Shown: positions 36,676 through 46,526 of the stretch, piece after piece
Layout: every line of letters starts with the position of its first letter
How positions within the stretch are numbered: the stretch's first letter is position 1
NCBI RefSeq assembly: GCF_000384295.1
Contig: NZ_KB913037.1
Coordinates: forward strand, 8,524,698 to 8,588,697
Direction: 5' to 3'
DNA length: 64,000 bases
Source: Amycolatopsis balhimycina FH 1894
Lineage (GTDB): Bacteria > Actinomycetota > Actinomycetes > Mycobacteriales > Pseudonocardiaceae
The notes under the pieces: model-generated
Database searches by the model: none
The model's input: only the letters and a program-made list of their open reading frames with translations
What the model was told of the DNA's origin: nothing
Program-made: the position numbers and the translations under genes

Positions 36676-38225
36676 CCGGGACGTGGTCGCTGCTGCGGCT
36701 GGTGCTGCGGCGCGACCGGGTGCTCATGCCGGTGTGGATCACCGGTCTCGCGCTGGCGCCGGTCGGCTACCTGTCGTCGATCAAGGCGGCGTACCCGGAT
36801 GCCTTGTCGCGGCAGCACTTCTCCGACCTCAACGCTTCGAGCGCGACCTTCGTGGTCCGCAACGGGCCGCTGTACGGCTCGTCGCCGGGGAATCTCCTGG
36901 CGTGGCAGTGCGGGTTCGTGCCGGTCGTCGCCGGGCTGATCGCGCTGCTCACCGTGGTCCGCCACACCCGGGCCGAGGAGGAGGCGGGCCGCCGGGAGCT
37001 CACCGGCGCGACCGTCGTGGGACGGCACGCCGGGCTCGCGGCGGCCGTGATCGCCGCCTGTGGCGCGTGTGCGGTGTACGGGCTGCTGGTGGGGTTGGCT
37101 GTTGCCGCACAGGGGGTCCCGGCGGCGGGGGCTTTCGCGCTGGGGCTTGAGTTTTCCTCGGTGGGCTGGGTGTTCGCCGGCGTCGGCGCGGTCGCCGCCC
37201 AGCTCACGTGGGGTGCGGGCGGGGCGCGCAGCATCGGGATCGGCGTGCTGGTGCTGGCGTTCCTGGTGCGTGCGGCGGGCGACAGCAGCTCGGCGGGCTG
37301 GCTCGCGTGGCTGTCGCCGATCGGCTGGGCGCACCGGCTGCGGCCGTTCGCCGGCGAGCAGTGGTGGGTGCTCGCCTTGGCCGTCGTAGCGACCGGTTTG
37401 CTGGTGGTCTCGGCGGTCGCGTTGTCCGCGCGCCGGGACCTCGGCGCGGCACTGCTCCCGGCCCGGCTGGGGCGTTCCGCCGCGAAGGCGTCACTGCGTT
37501 CGCCGCTGGCGCTGGCTTGGCGGCTGCAGCGGGGGACGCTGCTGGTCTGGACGGTGTGCCTCGGGCTCGTCGGCCTGCTGATGGGCGGGGTCGCGCGCAA
37601 CGTCGCGGAGATGATGCGGGACAACAAGGCGGTCGCGGAGGTGTTCTCCCGGATGGGCGGCGGAGGCGCGGCGACGGACGCGTACCTGGCCGGGACGATG
37701 ACGTTGTTCGGGCTCGCGGCGGCGGGTTACGCGGTGCAGGCAACGCTGAAGCTGCGTGCCGAAGAGGCGGCGGGTCGCGCGGAACCGGTGCTGGCGACGG
37801 CGGTCGGCCGCGTCGGCTGGGCGCTCGCGCACCTGACGTTCGCCTTGGCGGGTTCGGCGTTCGTGCTGGCGGTGACGGGCTGGGCGACCGGCTTGACGTC
37901 CGGGGTTTCGCTGGTTCCGTCGGCGCTGGCCCAGCTGCCGGCGGTCTGGGTACTGGCCGGCCTGGCGGCGGCGCTGATCGGCTTCTTCCCGCGCTTCGCG
38001 GCGGCGGCGTGGGGGCTGCTGGCGGCGTTCCTGCTGCTGTCGCTGGTCGGCTCGGCCCTGCAGTGGAACGACGTGGTGCTGGGGATCTCGCCGTTCGCGC
38101 ACCTGGCCCACCTGCCGGGCGGAACGTTCTCCCTGCCGCCGGTCCTCGGGTTGCTGCTCATCGCGGCTTTGGCCGTTACCGCCGGCCTGGCAGCGTTGCG
38201 CCGCCGTGACATGCCGGTGGGGTGA
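36672..38225 (+). CDS. ABC exporter permease (polyketide-exporter type)
   Basis: A 517-residue permease with two similar halves, each with about six membrane spans, like the actinobacterial 'exporter of polyketide antibiotics' group. Repeated features are [20 protein letters not shown] in the first half and [20 protein letters not shown] in the second, showing internal duplication. It works with the upstream ATPase to export a hydrophobic compound. No biosynthetic cluster for such a compound is adjacent. Confidence 0.88.
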
Positions 38226-38229
38226 AAGG

Positions 38230-38280
38230 CCGTGAATGGCACATTGAGAGACTTGAAGTCTCTCAATGTGCCATTCACGG
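38230..38280. repeat. 51-nt palindrome, family A
   Basis: Perfect 24-nt arms (38230-38253 and 38257-38280) around TGA, starting five bases after the permease stop. It probably terminates the exporter operon. Confidence 0.85.
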
Positions 38281-38288
38281 ATTCGAGC

Positions 38289-38373
38289 GGCAACCGAGGG
38301 AGTCGAACCCTGCGCGGCTTGTGAAGGCGGCGCCCCTAGACCGGCCCTGACCCTTCGGCGGGCGACGGCTGCC
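38289..38373 (-). other. tRNA-like remnant
   Basis: On the minus strand the outer 7 bases pair fully (GGCAGCC with GGTTGCC, one G-T) and an AGGG-TTCGACT-CCCT T-arm is present, followed at the right distance. The anticodon and D arms do not fold properly, so this is not a working tRNA. It could be a decayed tRNA or an attachment-site duplicate. Confidence 0.3.
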
Positions 38374-38458
38374 AATGGTTAGAACGCATACAGGTACCCG
38401 GATATTTCAGGTCTTATGCGTGTTTCACCCGGATGGGCGGGCTGGCACAGTGGTCCGC

Positions 38459-39907
38459 ATGGATGATCTCCTGCTGCGCCGCGTGCGCCCGGGCCTCGGC
38501 GGCGACCTCGCGGACGTCCGGGTGAACGACGGCCGGGTCACGTCGATCACCGGACCCGGCTCGGCCGGGTTCGCCGCGCGCGTGGTCGACGGGCACGGCG
38601 GCACGCTGCTGCCGGGGCTGATCGACGCGCACGTCCACGTCCTGCAGTGGGCGACGTTCCGGCGCCGGATCCCGCTGGACGCGGCCCGCTCGGCGGGGGA
38701 GGCGGTCGAGCTGCTGCTCGCGCACCTGCTGGCGACGCCGGCGCCGCGGACGGAACTCGTCGTCGGCGCGGGGTTCCGCGACGGGCTGTGGCCGGACAAG
38801 CCGCACAAGGACCTGCTGCAGCGCGCGCTGCCCGGCCGGGCGGTCGCGTTGTTCAGCGCGGACCTGCACACGCTGTGGCTGAGCCCGGCGGCGCTGAAGC
38901 TGATCGGCCGCGACCACCCGACCGGCGTGCTGCTGGAGGGCGACTGCATGACCGCGACGGCCCAGCTCCCGACGGCGGCGATCGACGTCCAGGACCAGTG
39001 GGTGGCGGAAGCGGTGGCCGCGGCGGCCGCGCGGGGGGTGACGCAGATCGTCGACTACGAATACGCGGACACGGTGGCGGACTGGACGCGCCGGGGCGCC
39101 CCGGCCACGCGGATCTCGTGCGTGATCGCGAGGCACCTGCTGGACCGGACCATCGAGCGCGGCCACCGCACGGGCGACGTCCTGCCGGATTCGGACGGGC
39201 TGCTGACGGTCGGGCCGTTCAAGCTCTTCGTGGACGGTTCCCTCAACACGCGCACGGCCTACTGCCACGACCCGTACCCCGGCAGCGATTCACCCGGCTC
39301 GCTCGAACTCCCGCCGTCGGACCTGGTTCCCTTGCTGCAGCGGGCTTTCGACCACGGCCTGATCCCGGCGGTGCACGCGATCGGCGACCACGCGAACACG
39401 ATCGCGCTGGACGCGTTCGAAGAGGTCGGCTGCCCGGGCCGCATCGAGCACGCGCAGCTGCTCGCGGCTGCCGACGTTCCCCGGTTCGCTTCGCTGGGAG
39501 TGATCGCGGCGGTCCAGCCGTCCCACCAGCCCGACGACCGCGACGTCGCGGACCGCCACTGGCACGGCCGTACGTCGCGGGCGTTCCCCTACCGCTCGCT
39601 GCTGGAAACGGGCGCGCGGCTGGAGTTCGGCTCGGACGCCCCGGTGGCGCCGCTGGACCCGTGGGACGGCATCGCCTCGGCGATTTCCCGCACGGACGAC
39701 GACCGCCCGCCGTGGCACCCGGAGCAGGCGATCTCCCTCGCCGACGCCTTGGCGGCTTCTTCCGGCGGCCGTCGCGGAGTGGCGGTGGGGGACGTCGCGG
39801 ACCTGATGGTGACGGCGGCGGACCCGTCGGTCCTGTCTCCGGCGGACCTGCGAGCGCTCCCGGTGACAGCGACCATCCTCGGCGGGCACGTCACGCACCT
39901 GGTCTGA
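38459..39907 (+). CDS. Amidohydrolase (YtcJ-like)
   Basis: A 482-residue amidohydrolase-superfamily protein. Metal ligands: His-x-His in GLIDAHVHVLQW, His in PAVHAIGDHAN, His in RIEHAQLL and Asp in EFGSDAPVAPLDP; a glutamate or carboxylated lysine is expected mid-domain. The pattern fits the YtcJ-like group, often called exoenzyme regulatory or N-substituted formamide deformylase-like. The ATG at 38459 is chosen because similarity begins at MDDLLLRRV; no ribosome site is obvious. Substrate unknown. Confidence 0.85.
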   Translation: MDDLLLRRVRPGLGGDLADVRVNDGRVTSITGPGSAGFAARVVDGHGGTLLPGLIDAHVHVLQWATFRRRIPLDAARSAGEAVELLLAHLLATPAPRTELVVGAGFRDGLWPDKPHKDLLQRALPGRAVALFSADLHTLWLSPAALKLIGRDHPTGVLLEGDCMTATAQLPTAAIDVQDQWVAEAVAAAAARGVTQIVDYEYADTVADWTRRGAPATRISCVIARHLLDRTIERGHRTGDVLPDSDGLLTVGPFKLFVDGSLNTRTAYCHDPYPGSDSPGSLELPPSDLVPLLQRAFDHGLIPAVHAIGDHANTIALDAFEEVGCPGRIEHAQLLAAADVPRFASLGVIAAVQPSHQPDDRDVADRHWHGRTSRAFPYRSLLETGARLEFGSDAPVAPLDPWDGIASAISRTDDDRPPWHPEQAISLADALAASSGGRRGVAVGDVADLMVTAADPSVLSPADLRALPVTATILGGHVTHLV

Positions 39908-39973
39908 GCGGGGCCGGCCGGCCGGCAAGGGCTTCCACGTGCGGTGACCGCCGATTTCTGCTGAGCTGGAGGC

Positions 39974-40459
39974 ATGTCCGAGACGAAACCGACGGCGACC
40001 GAGAAGTTCTTCCGGATCGCGATCGCGGTCAAAGGCCTCGACGGCGCCCTGCAGGTCGTCGGGGCGCTGATCCTCGCGTTCGTGCCGGCGGCGACCGTCA
40101 GCGGGTTCAGCCACGCCGTGATCACCCGTGACCTGCTCGGCGACCCGTCGGGCACGCTGGCGCGCCACCTGGAGTCGGCGACGGAGAACTTCCTCCACGG
40201 CGACACGAAGACCTTCGCCGTCGCGTACCTGCTCGCCCACGGGGTGATCAAGCTCGGCCTGGTGTGGGCGCTGGCCCGCAAGATCGTCCGCGCCTACCCC
40301 GTCGCGGCGCTGATCCTCGCCGCGTTCGTGGTCTACGAGATCTTCCGCGCGGTGCACACCCACTCGCTCGCGTTGCCGTTCTTCGCCGCGCTCGACGTCG
40401 TGATCATCGTTCTCGTGCTGCGCGAGTACCGTCAGCTGAAGCGGTCACGAGGTGCATGA
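39974..40459 (+). CDS. DUF2127 membrane protein
   Basis: A 161-residue membrane protein with four likely spans (VKGLDGALQVVGALILAFV, YLLAHGVIKLGLVWALA, YPVAALILAAFVVYEIF, FFAALDVVIIVLVL). The pattern and length fit DUF2127. GCTGGAGG precedes the ATG. Its last 15 bases overlap the end of the convergent solute-binding-like gene. Function unknown. Confidence 0.85.
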   Translation: MSETKPTATEKFFRIAIAVKGLDGALQVVGALILAFVPAATVSGFSHAVITRDLLGDPSGTLARHLESATENFLHGDTKTFAVAYLLAHGVIKLGLVWALARKIVRAYPVAALILAAFVVYEIFRAVHTHSLALPFFAALDVVIIVLVLREYRQLKRSRGA

Positions 40460-41983
40460 CGGCGACGTGTCCAGCGGACGCCCCTGCGACCACACGAGGT
40501 CGACGGGGCTGGTCGTCCCGTCCTCCTGGATCCGCAGGATCGGGAGCACCTTGTCGATCTGGTTCCCGCCGTCCTGCCGGAACGCGATGAAGCCGGTGGC
40601 CCCGGGCACCGGGGAGTTGCAGTCGATGTTCGCGACGAAGTTCCGCATCGACGGCGGGCTGGACGAGGGGTTGGTCTCGGCAGCCTCGACCGCGGTGGCC
40701 ACGGCGTCGTGCTCGATCATCGCCGCGCCGTCGAAGAGGTCGTCCCGCGTGAACTCGTGGGTGCCCGTGAACGCGTTGAGGAAGTCCGTGTAGTTCTGCC
40801 GGTAGGTCAGCGCGGCGTCGTTGCCGGTGAACATCTTCCACTGGTCCGGATGGGCAAGCGCGGTGTACAGCGGCGTGACGGCGATGTCGCCGGACAACGG
40901 GAGCTTGGTGCCGACGAGCGTCGCGGTGTCGTCGCCGGAGATCACCGTGACCGAGCGCAGCTGCTGACACGCGCCGTCGTTCGAGAGGGCGTAGACGAAC
41001 GACCGAAGGTCGACCCCGCGGCCGGCGAAGTAGATGACGTCGGGCTGGGCGGTGCAGATGTCGGAATGCATGCCGCGGAACAGCTTCTGGAGGTACTCGT
41101 CGCGGCTCGTGTCGGTCAGCTGCCCTTCCAGGGAGTCGTACTTCTTCGAGAACGGGATCGGCACGAGCTGCTGGTCCTGGAACGCCTTCGTCAGGGTGCC
41201 GGCGTAGGTGTCTGCCTCGTTGACGTCCGCGACCAGCAGCGTGCGCTGCTTCGGGAGCTTGGCGACGTAGTTGACGGCGGCGTGCGCTTCGTCGCTGTTC
41301 GTCGGCCCGACCCGGAAGAAGTTCTTGATCGGCTTGCCGTCGGCGTCGATGTTCAGGTCGTCGGCGGTCACCGTCGCGCCGATCGTGACGATCCCGTGGC
41401 GCGACAGCTCGGCGACCGCGTTGCGGGTGTTCTCCAGGCTGACGCCGATCCCGGTCACCGCGGCGATGTGTTCGGTTCCGGCGGACGCGACGATCTGGCC
41501 GACGGCCTCGCGCCAGTGACCGGCGCTGCTGCCGAAGTTCGCCAGCAGCAGCTTGATGCCGGAGGACTCCGGACGCGGCCAGGCCGCGGCGATGGCGCCC
41601 TGGACCCCGTGCCGGACGAACTTGATCGGCGTGCTGTCGGTGTCCGGGTCCGGCGTCAGGTCGTCGAGCACGACGACGGTCTTGAAGGTGGAACCGGCGT
41701 GCGCGTTGCGGTCGGCGATCAGAGCTTCGAGGTCGGCGAGCGGATCGTCGTCGCGGAGGGGAGCGGCCCCGAGGTCGAGGCCGACGCAGACGTCGTCCGC
41801 CGCCGTCAGCCCGGCGCCGCACTGCTCCCACGGGCGGGTCCACCCGAGCACGCCGGCCAGCACGAGGAAGGCGACCACGGACACGGCGATCCAGTGCCGG
41901 TGGAGCAGGCTTCGCGGCCGGACGGGCGGCACGGCGGACCGGTTTCCCGGGGCGATGCGGTCGAGCAGCGTGGTGCGGGGCAT
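40445..41983 (-). CDS. Membrane-anchored periplasmic-binding-like protein
   Basis: A 512-residue protein with one N-terminal membrane span (HWIAVSVVAFLVLAGVLGW) after a basic 28-residue cytoplasmic head, then an extracellular region shaped like a type I periplasmic binding protein (branched-chain amino acid type): TVVVLDDLTPDPDTDS, AAVTGIGVSLENTRNAVAEL, VTIGATVTADDLN, FFRVGPTN and DVIYFAGRGVDL. No ABC permease is near. GGAGGAA precedes the ATG. It lies 23 bp after a P-loop NTPase gene in the same direction. A ligand sensor tied to that NTPase is more likely than a transporter subunit. Confidence 0.75.
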   Translation of the reverse strand: MPRTTLLDRIAPGNRSAVPPVRPRSLLHRHWIAVSVVAFLVLAGVLGWTRPWEQCGAGLTAADDVCVGLDLGAAPLRDDDPLADLEALIADRNAHAGSTFKTVVVLDDLTPDPDTDSTPIKFVRHGVQGAIAAAWPRPESSGIKLLLANFGSSAGHWREAVGQIVASAGTEHIAAVTGIGVSLENTRNAVAELSRHGIVTIGATVTADDLNIDADGKPIKNFFRVGPTNSDEAHAAVNYVAKLPKQRTLLVADVNEADTYAGTLTKAFQDQQLVPIPFSKKYDSLEGQLTDTSRDEYLQKLFRGMHSDICTAQPDVIYFAGRGVDLRSFVYALSNDGACQQLRSVTVISGDDTATLVGTKLPLSGDIAVTPLYTALAHPDQWKMFTGNDAALTYRQNYTDFLNAFTGTHEFTRDDLFDGAAMIEHDAVATAVEAAETNPSSSPPSMRNFVANIDCNSPVPGATGFIAFRQDGGNQIDKVLPILRIQEDGTTSPVDLVWSQGRPLDTSPSCTS

Positions 41984-42006
41984 CGGGGTTCCTCCGTTCC
42001 GGCGCG

Positions 42007-44001
42007 TCAGGGCCAGAGTCCCTGGTAGGCGAGTTTGGCGGTTTCGTCGAGTGCCTTCGTGTCCGCGCGCTGGGACTGAGAGGACAACGCGACCAACGCG
42101 TTGCCGATGGCCCGGTTCTGGTCCGGGCCCCGTACGGCGAACGGGTTCGCAGTGAGCCAGCTCGCGGCGATCAGGCGGGCCAGGTTGTTGCGGATTTCCG
42201 TGCGGTCGCCCGGGTTCTGCTTGACGTCGGAGCCGACGAGCTTGCCGTAGAGCCGCTCGTAGTCCTCCTCGAGCGGCTGGGCGTCCGGGGCGTGCACCAC
42301 CACCGTGAGCCGGTCGATCCAGTCCTGGTGCGGGAGTTTCGGGAAGTCCTGCTCGAACAGGTCCACCACGGCGGGGAAGTCGCCGAGGGCGAGCCGGCAG
42401 TACGCGCGCCGGACGTCGTCGGAGCCGGGGCCGGTGCTCAGCGCGGTGAACTGCGCCTCGTAGGTCGGGCCGGCGCCGCCGTTGCGCCGCGCCAGCGCGG
42501 ACACCAGGTTGCCGGCGAGCCAGGGGTGCAGGGTGGCGTGGTCGGGCGTGCCACCACCGGTGTCCGGCGCGCTCACCCAGAGGGAGGACCGGAGCTCGGT
42601 GAGGATCGTGCCGACGTTCGGCTGGCCGACGAGACCGTGTTCGGTCAGCGGAACCAGCCACGGCGCGGTCGCGAACGGCGCGGCCGTGACGAGCGCCTCG
42701 GTGTCCACAGTGGACAGCCCGAGCCTGGTCAGCCAGCTGCGCCACGGGTCGGGGCCCGAGGTGCCGAGCACGTCACGGGCACCGTCGCGGACCGGGGTAC
42801 CGTCCAGCGTCCTGGCCAGCTGCCGCACGGCCATCGGCAGGCCGCCGGTGGCTCGGCGGACGAACGCGGCCGTCGCGCGGGGGACGTCCTCGCCCTCGTG
42901 CTCGCTCAGGACGGCCGCGACCTCGTCGACGTCCAGCGGTTCGAGCAGCACGGGATAGTAGCCCGAGGGACGCGCGTTCTCCGGGACCTTGGCCCACCCG
43001 TCGTAGGAAGCGTTCCGGCAGTTCGGCACGACCCGGGCCGTGCCCCTGTCCGGCTGCCACGGCGGCCGCCAGGCGCGGGCGAGCTCGCGTTCCCACTCGC
43101 CGTCCCACTTGCCGCTGGTGGCCACGACCAGCAGCGGATCGCCGGTGCCGCGGTCGCCGTGCCGGCGGCGGTGGGTCTCGCGGGCCGCCGCCAGTGCCTT
43201 GAGGAACGCGAGCCCGCCCGGGCGGTCGACGTCGTCGAGGAGCACCACCCAGTTGTGCACGTGTTTCCCGGGGCTTTCACAGTCGCACGGGCTGCGCCGT
43301 TCCGGGGCGGACATCCGGCGGTGGTTCTCCCGGACGTCGGCGAGAAACGCTTCGGTCAGCCACGCGGTGACGCCGTCGGGGTCGGGCTCGTTGCCGCGGG
43401 CCAGCCAGTTGAGATCGACGAGTGCGTCGAGGGCGTCGCCGCTCTTGAACCGGTCGAACTCCGTCAGCGACCGCAGAACCTGGCCCAGCCGCGGGCGGAT
43501 GGTCTGGATCAGTGTCGGGACCTCGGCGGCGAAGGCGTCGCCGAGGTGCGCGGGCACTGCGGACGCGGCCGTCTTGACGAGGACCCGCACGAGCGGGTCG
43601 AGCCGGCCGGACCACCGGCTGCGCTTGAACTCCACGAGCAGCCGGCGCAGCGTTTCCTTGTCCTGTACGCGATCGGTGGTGGTGAGTTCCGCGCCGACGG
43701 CGATCAGGGCGACGGTGAAGCGCAGGAACCGTGGCCGCGCGCGGTGCGGCCACTTGCGGGAAAGGTTGTAGGTCAGCCTGGTCAGGACGTCGACCGGGGT
43801 GGGCTCGTCGCCGGCGAAGTCGAACCGGGCGTGCACGACGCCCCAGCTGAGGTGGTCGCCGATCTCTTCGAGCGCGTGCGACTTGCCGGCGCCCACCGGC
43901 CCCAGCAGGAGGACCACCGGCGGCGGTGGCTTGGCGTCGACGCCGTTCCAGAGCAGCCGGCGGGTCAGCAGGACGGACCCGGAATGATCCGTTTCGACCA
44001 T
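42007..44001 (-). CDS. Large P-loop ATPase
   Basis: A 664-residue STAND-like or AAA-type NTPase. Walker A is LLLGPVGAGKSHALE (about residues 30-44) and Walker B is NWVVLLDDVDRPGG (about 250). An insertion with CDCESPGKHVHNW (Cys/His) may bind metal. A helical region follows and the last 200 residues look like helical repeats (YCRLALGDFPAVVDLFEQ). No transmembrane segment. It is encoded with the binding-protein-like gene and may receive its signal, or assemble at the membrane. I do not recognise a named family. Confidence 0.7.
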   Translation of the reverse strand: MVETDHSGSVLLTRRLLWNGVDAKPPPPVVLLLGPVGAGKSHALEEIGDHLSWGVVHARFDFAGDEPTPVDVLTRLTYNLSRKWPHRARPRFLRFTVALIAVGAELTTTDRVQDKETLRRLLVEFKRSRWSGRLDPLVRVLVKTAASAVPAHLGDAFAAEVPTLIQTIRPRLGQVLRSLTEFDRFKSGDALDALVDLNWLARGNEPDPDGVTAWLTEAFLADVRENHRRMSAPERRSPCDCESPGKHVHNWVVLLDDVDRPGGLAFLKALAAARETHRRRHGDRGTGDPLLVVATSGKWDGEWERELARAWRPPWQPDRGTARVVPNCRNASYDGWAKVPENARPSGYYPVLLEPLDVDEVAAVLSEHEGEDVPRATAAFVRRATGGLPMAVRQLARTLDGTPVRDGARDVLGTSGPDPWRSWLTRLGLSTVDTEALVTAAPFATAPWLVPLTEHGLVGQPNVGTILTELRSSLWVSAPDTGGGTPDHATLHPWLAGNLVSALARRNGGAGPTYEAQFTALSTGPGSDDVRRAYCRLALGDFPAVVDLFEQDFPKLPHQDWIDRLTVVVHAPDAQPLEEDYERLYGKLVGSDVKQNPGDRTEIRNNLARLIAASWLTANPFAVRGPDQNRAIGNALVALSSQSQRADTKALDETAKLAYQGLWP

Positions 44002-44108
44002 CGGCGTACCCCCAGGTGGACCTGGTCACCAGGATAAACGCACCGTGATCGGATGGCTACGGGTTCTGCTCGATTGGCCGGGATTTGTCTATCGGCTCGG
44101 GCTCTGGC

Positions 44109-44822
44109 TCACGCGGCGACGGGAAATCGGACCGTCGTGCTGTCGGCCGCCTCCAGGGGTTCGACGTAGATGGCGGTCGCGTTGTCCGAGCCACCGCGGG
44201 CGAGCGCGGCGTCGACGAGCTCGGCGGCGCCCGTGCCGGGCTGGGCCAGCACCGCGCGGATGCCGCCGCCGGTGAGCGGCTTGTGGACGCCGTCACTGGT
44301 CAGCAGCAGTCCCGCGCTCGTGGTCTCGGCCGTGCCGATCTCGTGCGGTTCGGTGGTGCGCACGCTGGTCGTGACCACGTGCTCCATCCGCGGCGTCACC
44401 GGCTGGTGGCGGGCGCGGAAGTACTCGGCGAGCGTGTGGTCGGTGGTCAGGAGGGTCAGCGCGGTGCCGTCCCAGGCGTACGCGCGGGAGTCGCCGACCC
44501 AGGCGATGCGGTACCCGCCGTGCTCGGCGGGCATGGCGACGACGAGCACGGCGTCCCCGCCGCCCAGCTCGCGAACCGCCCGCTGCGCGGCGAGAACGGC
44601 CTCGACAGGTCCTTTGTGGACAGGCGTGCGAGCGGCGGCCGCGGCGGCGGTGCGAGCCGCCCGCGCGGCGGCGGGATCATCCCCGACCCCGTCGGCGAGA
44701 GCGAACACGATGCCTGGCCCACCGGCGGCGGCGTACGCGCCGACGGCGTCGGCGTTGAGCGAGCGCGGCCCCTGCGCGCTCGCGGTGTGCCAACGCGGGT
44801 AACCCGGACGTGTGGTGATCAT
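44109..44822 (-). CDS. PP2C-family Ser/Thr phosphatase
   Basis: A 237-residue PP2C-like phosphatase. Recognisable elements: SLNADAVGAYA, VFALADGVGDDPAAA, RIAWVGDSRAYAWDG, LLLTSDGVHKPL and RGGSDNATAIYVEPL, containing the metal-binding Asp residues (the usual DG-GG is changed to DGVGDD). GAGGAGG precedes ATG 44822. It may reverse Ser/Thr phosphorylation, but no kinase gene lies in this region. It follows the NTPase group in the same direction upstream and is divergent from the SARP gene. Confidence 0.82.
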   Translation of the reverse strand: MITTRPGYPRWHTASAQGPRSLNADAVGAYAAAGGPGIVFALADGVGDDPAAARAARTAAAAAARTPVHKGPVEAVLAAQRAVRELGGGDAVLVVAMPAEHGGYRIAWVGDSRAYAWDGTALTLLTTDHTLAEYFRARHQPVTPRMEHVVTTSVRTTEPHEIGTAETTSAGLLLTSDGVHKPLTGGGIRAVLAQPGTGAAELVDAALARGGSDNATAIYVEPLEAADSTTVRFPVAA

Positions 44823-44950
44823 CGCGGCCTCCTCGTCCCCTCTGCCCTCCATGATCCGCGCCGAACCTAAGGGGCGGCTGAGACTTTCCGATGCCGGCTT
44901 TCCGGTGCCGGTGGGTGCCGGTCCGCGTACCTTGGGAAGGGGGGTGGGGG

Positions 44951-45685
44951 ATGGAGTTCCGGATTCTCGGGCCGCTGGCGGTGTCACGCGCCGACGGCCG
45001 TCCGGCCGTGCTCGGCGGGCGCAAGCCGCGGACGCTGCTGGCCGCGTTGCTGCTGGCCGGCGGGCGCGTGGTGCCAGACGAACGGCTGATTTCGCTGCTG
45101 TGGGACGGCGAACGGCCGTCGACGGTCGACGCGCAGGTGTGCACGTACGTCTCCCGCCTGCGCAAGGCCCTCGGACGCCCGGCGCGGCTCGTCCGGACCG
45201 GCGGTGGCTACGTCCTGGCACCGGGCGGGACCGTCGACGCCGAGGAGTTCGAACGGCTGGCCGCTTCGGGGCGCGACGAGCTGAGCTCGGGCAGGCCGGC
45301 CGACGCCGCGAAGGCGTTCCGCGCCGCGCTGGACCTGTGGCGCGGCCCGGTCCTCGCCGACGTCGCCGGGCCGCTCCGGGCGGGGGAGTCGGCGCGGTTC
45401 GAGGAGCTGCGGCTGGCGGTGCTGGAAGGCCGGATCGAAGCGGAAGTGGCGTCGGGCGACCACCTGCGGGCGGTGCCCGACGCCACCGCGCTCGTCCTCG
45501 AACACCCGCTTCGGGAACGCGCACGGGCCCTGCTCATGGCCGGGCTCTGCGCGAGCGGCCGGCCGGCCGATGCGATCGCGGTCTACCACCAGGGCCGCCA
45601 GCTGCTCGGCCGGCGGCTCGGGATCGCACCGGGCCCGGCGCTACGGGCGGCGTACCAGCGGGTGCTGGACGCTCACGCGGGGTAG
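44951..45685 (+). CDS. SARP-family transcriptional activator
   Basis: A 244-residue small SARP of the ActII-ORF4/DnrI size. The OmpR-like winged helix (about 1-95) starts MEFRILGPLAV and includes RKPRTLLAALLLAGGRVVPD and YVSRLRKALG; the bacterial transcriptional activation domain (about 100-244) follows with AVLEGRIEAEVASGDH and LCASGRPADAIAVYHQGR. SARPs switch on antibiotic clusters, but none is beside it. The ATG at 44951 follows GGGTGGGGG. Its stop overlaps the convergent Tat-protein gene by 13 bases. Confidence 0.88.
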   Translation: MEFRILGPLAVSRADGRPAVLGGRKPRTLLAALLLAGGRVVPDERLISLLWDGERPSTVDAQVCTYVSRLRKALGRPARLVRTGGGYVLAPGGTVDAEEFERLAASGRDELSSGRPADAAKAFRAALDLWRGPVLADVAGPLRAGESARFEELRLAVLEGRIEAEVASGDHLRAVPDATALVLEHPLRERARALLMAGLCASGRPADAIAVYHQGRQLLGRRLGIAPGPALRAAYQRVLDAHAG

Positions 45686-46413
45686 GGCGCCGACTGGAAG
45701 TCCCGGTCGAGCTGGGCGGGCGTGCGCGGCAGCCAGTACCGGGCCAGCGCGCGGACCTGCTCCCGCGGCAGGCCGGGATTGACGTGGCGGTGGTCGGGCT
45801 TCGCGATGGACTGCAGTGCCCACGCGAAGCCGAGCAGCGGGTCGATCCGCGCCCAGCGGTGCCGGTCGATGCCGAGGAACATCTGCCCGCGCTGGATGGA
45901 GTGCCAGAAGTGGTAGCCGTTCGGCGGGCTGCCGTCCATGGTGTGCACCTCCGACTCGACCGGCTCCCGCCGCGGGTCGAAGAGAATGCCCTGCCCGAAG
46001 GCGGCGAAGGCGGTGACCAGGCCCGCTTCGTCACCGCGGTAGAAGCGGTCGAAATTGTCGAGCTGCAGCGTCGACAGGGTCCGCAGCGGCTGTTCGACCG
46101 GCTTGACGAACTCGGCGTAGTTCTTCGGGTAGCCCGGTTCCCGGCTCAGCTCCCGCCACTTCTTGTAAAGGCCCTCCGGGGCGTTCTGCTGGATGAACGG
46201 GAAGAGCACGGCGTAGGCGTCCTGGACTTCCTGGGACGGGTGGTACAGCGCGATTTCGTCGAGCTGGTACCAGAGTTCGTTGGCGCGGCGGTCACCGAGC
46301 ATCCCCGGCACGGGCGGCAGGCCCGTGTCCGCCATGGCGGTCCCGGAGAGCAGCACGGATCCGGCGACGGTGGCCGCACCGATCTTGAGCAGGTTCCGTC
46401 GATCGAGTGTCAT
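45673..46413 (-). CDS. Tat-exported protein of unknown function
   Basis: A 246-residue protein with a clear twin-arginine signal: DRRNLLKIGAATVAGSVLLS, cleavage after AMA near residue 32. The mature part is rich in aromatic residues, with GYHFWHSIQRGQMFLGIDRH and KPDHRHVNPGLP providing His/Asp that could bind a metal or heme. Not a tyrosinase: the two CuA/CuB His triplets are absent. AGGGGG precedes ATG 46413. Tat export implies folding with a cofactor in the cytoplasm. Family not recognised. Confidence 0.75.
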   Translation of the reverse strand: MTLDRRNLLKIGAATVAGSVLLSGTAMADTGLPPVPGMLGDRRANELWYQLDEIALYHPSQEVQDAYAVLFPFIQQNAPEGLYKKWRELSREPGYPKNYAEFVKPVEQPLRTLSTLQLDNFDRFYRGDEAGLVTAFAAFGQGILFDPRREPVESEVHTMDGSPPNGYHFWHSIQRGQMFLGIDRHRWARIDPLLGFAWALQSIAKPDHRHVNPGLPREQVRALARYWLPRTPAQLDRDFQSAPYPA

Positions 46414-46526
46414 GTGTTCCCCCTGGTCCGGCGGCCCCCTGCCGCCGTTCGCCGCCACGGTACGGAAGATTTCCATACTTTCTCTGTAAGATCGTTTTCC
46501 GTGGACGACTTCCGGTTCGCGCGAAA

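Noticed and set aside
45673-46413. Tat-exported protein considered as tyrosinase
   Set aside because: The two sets of three copper-binding histidines are missing.
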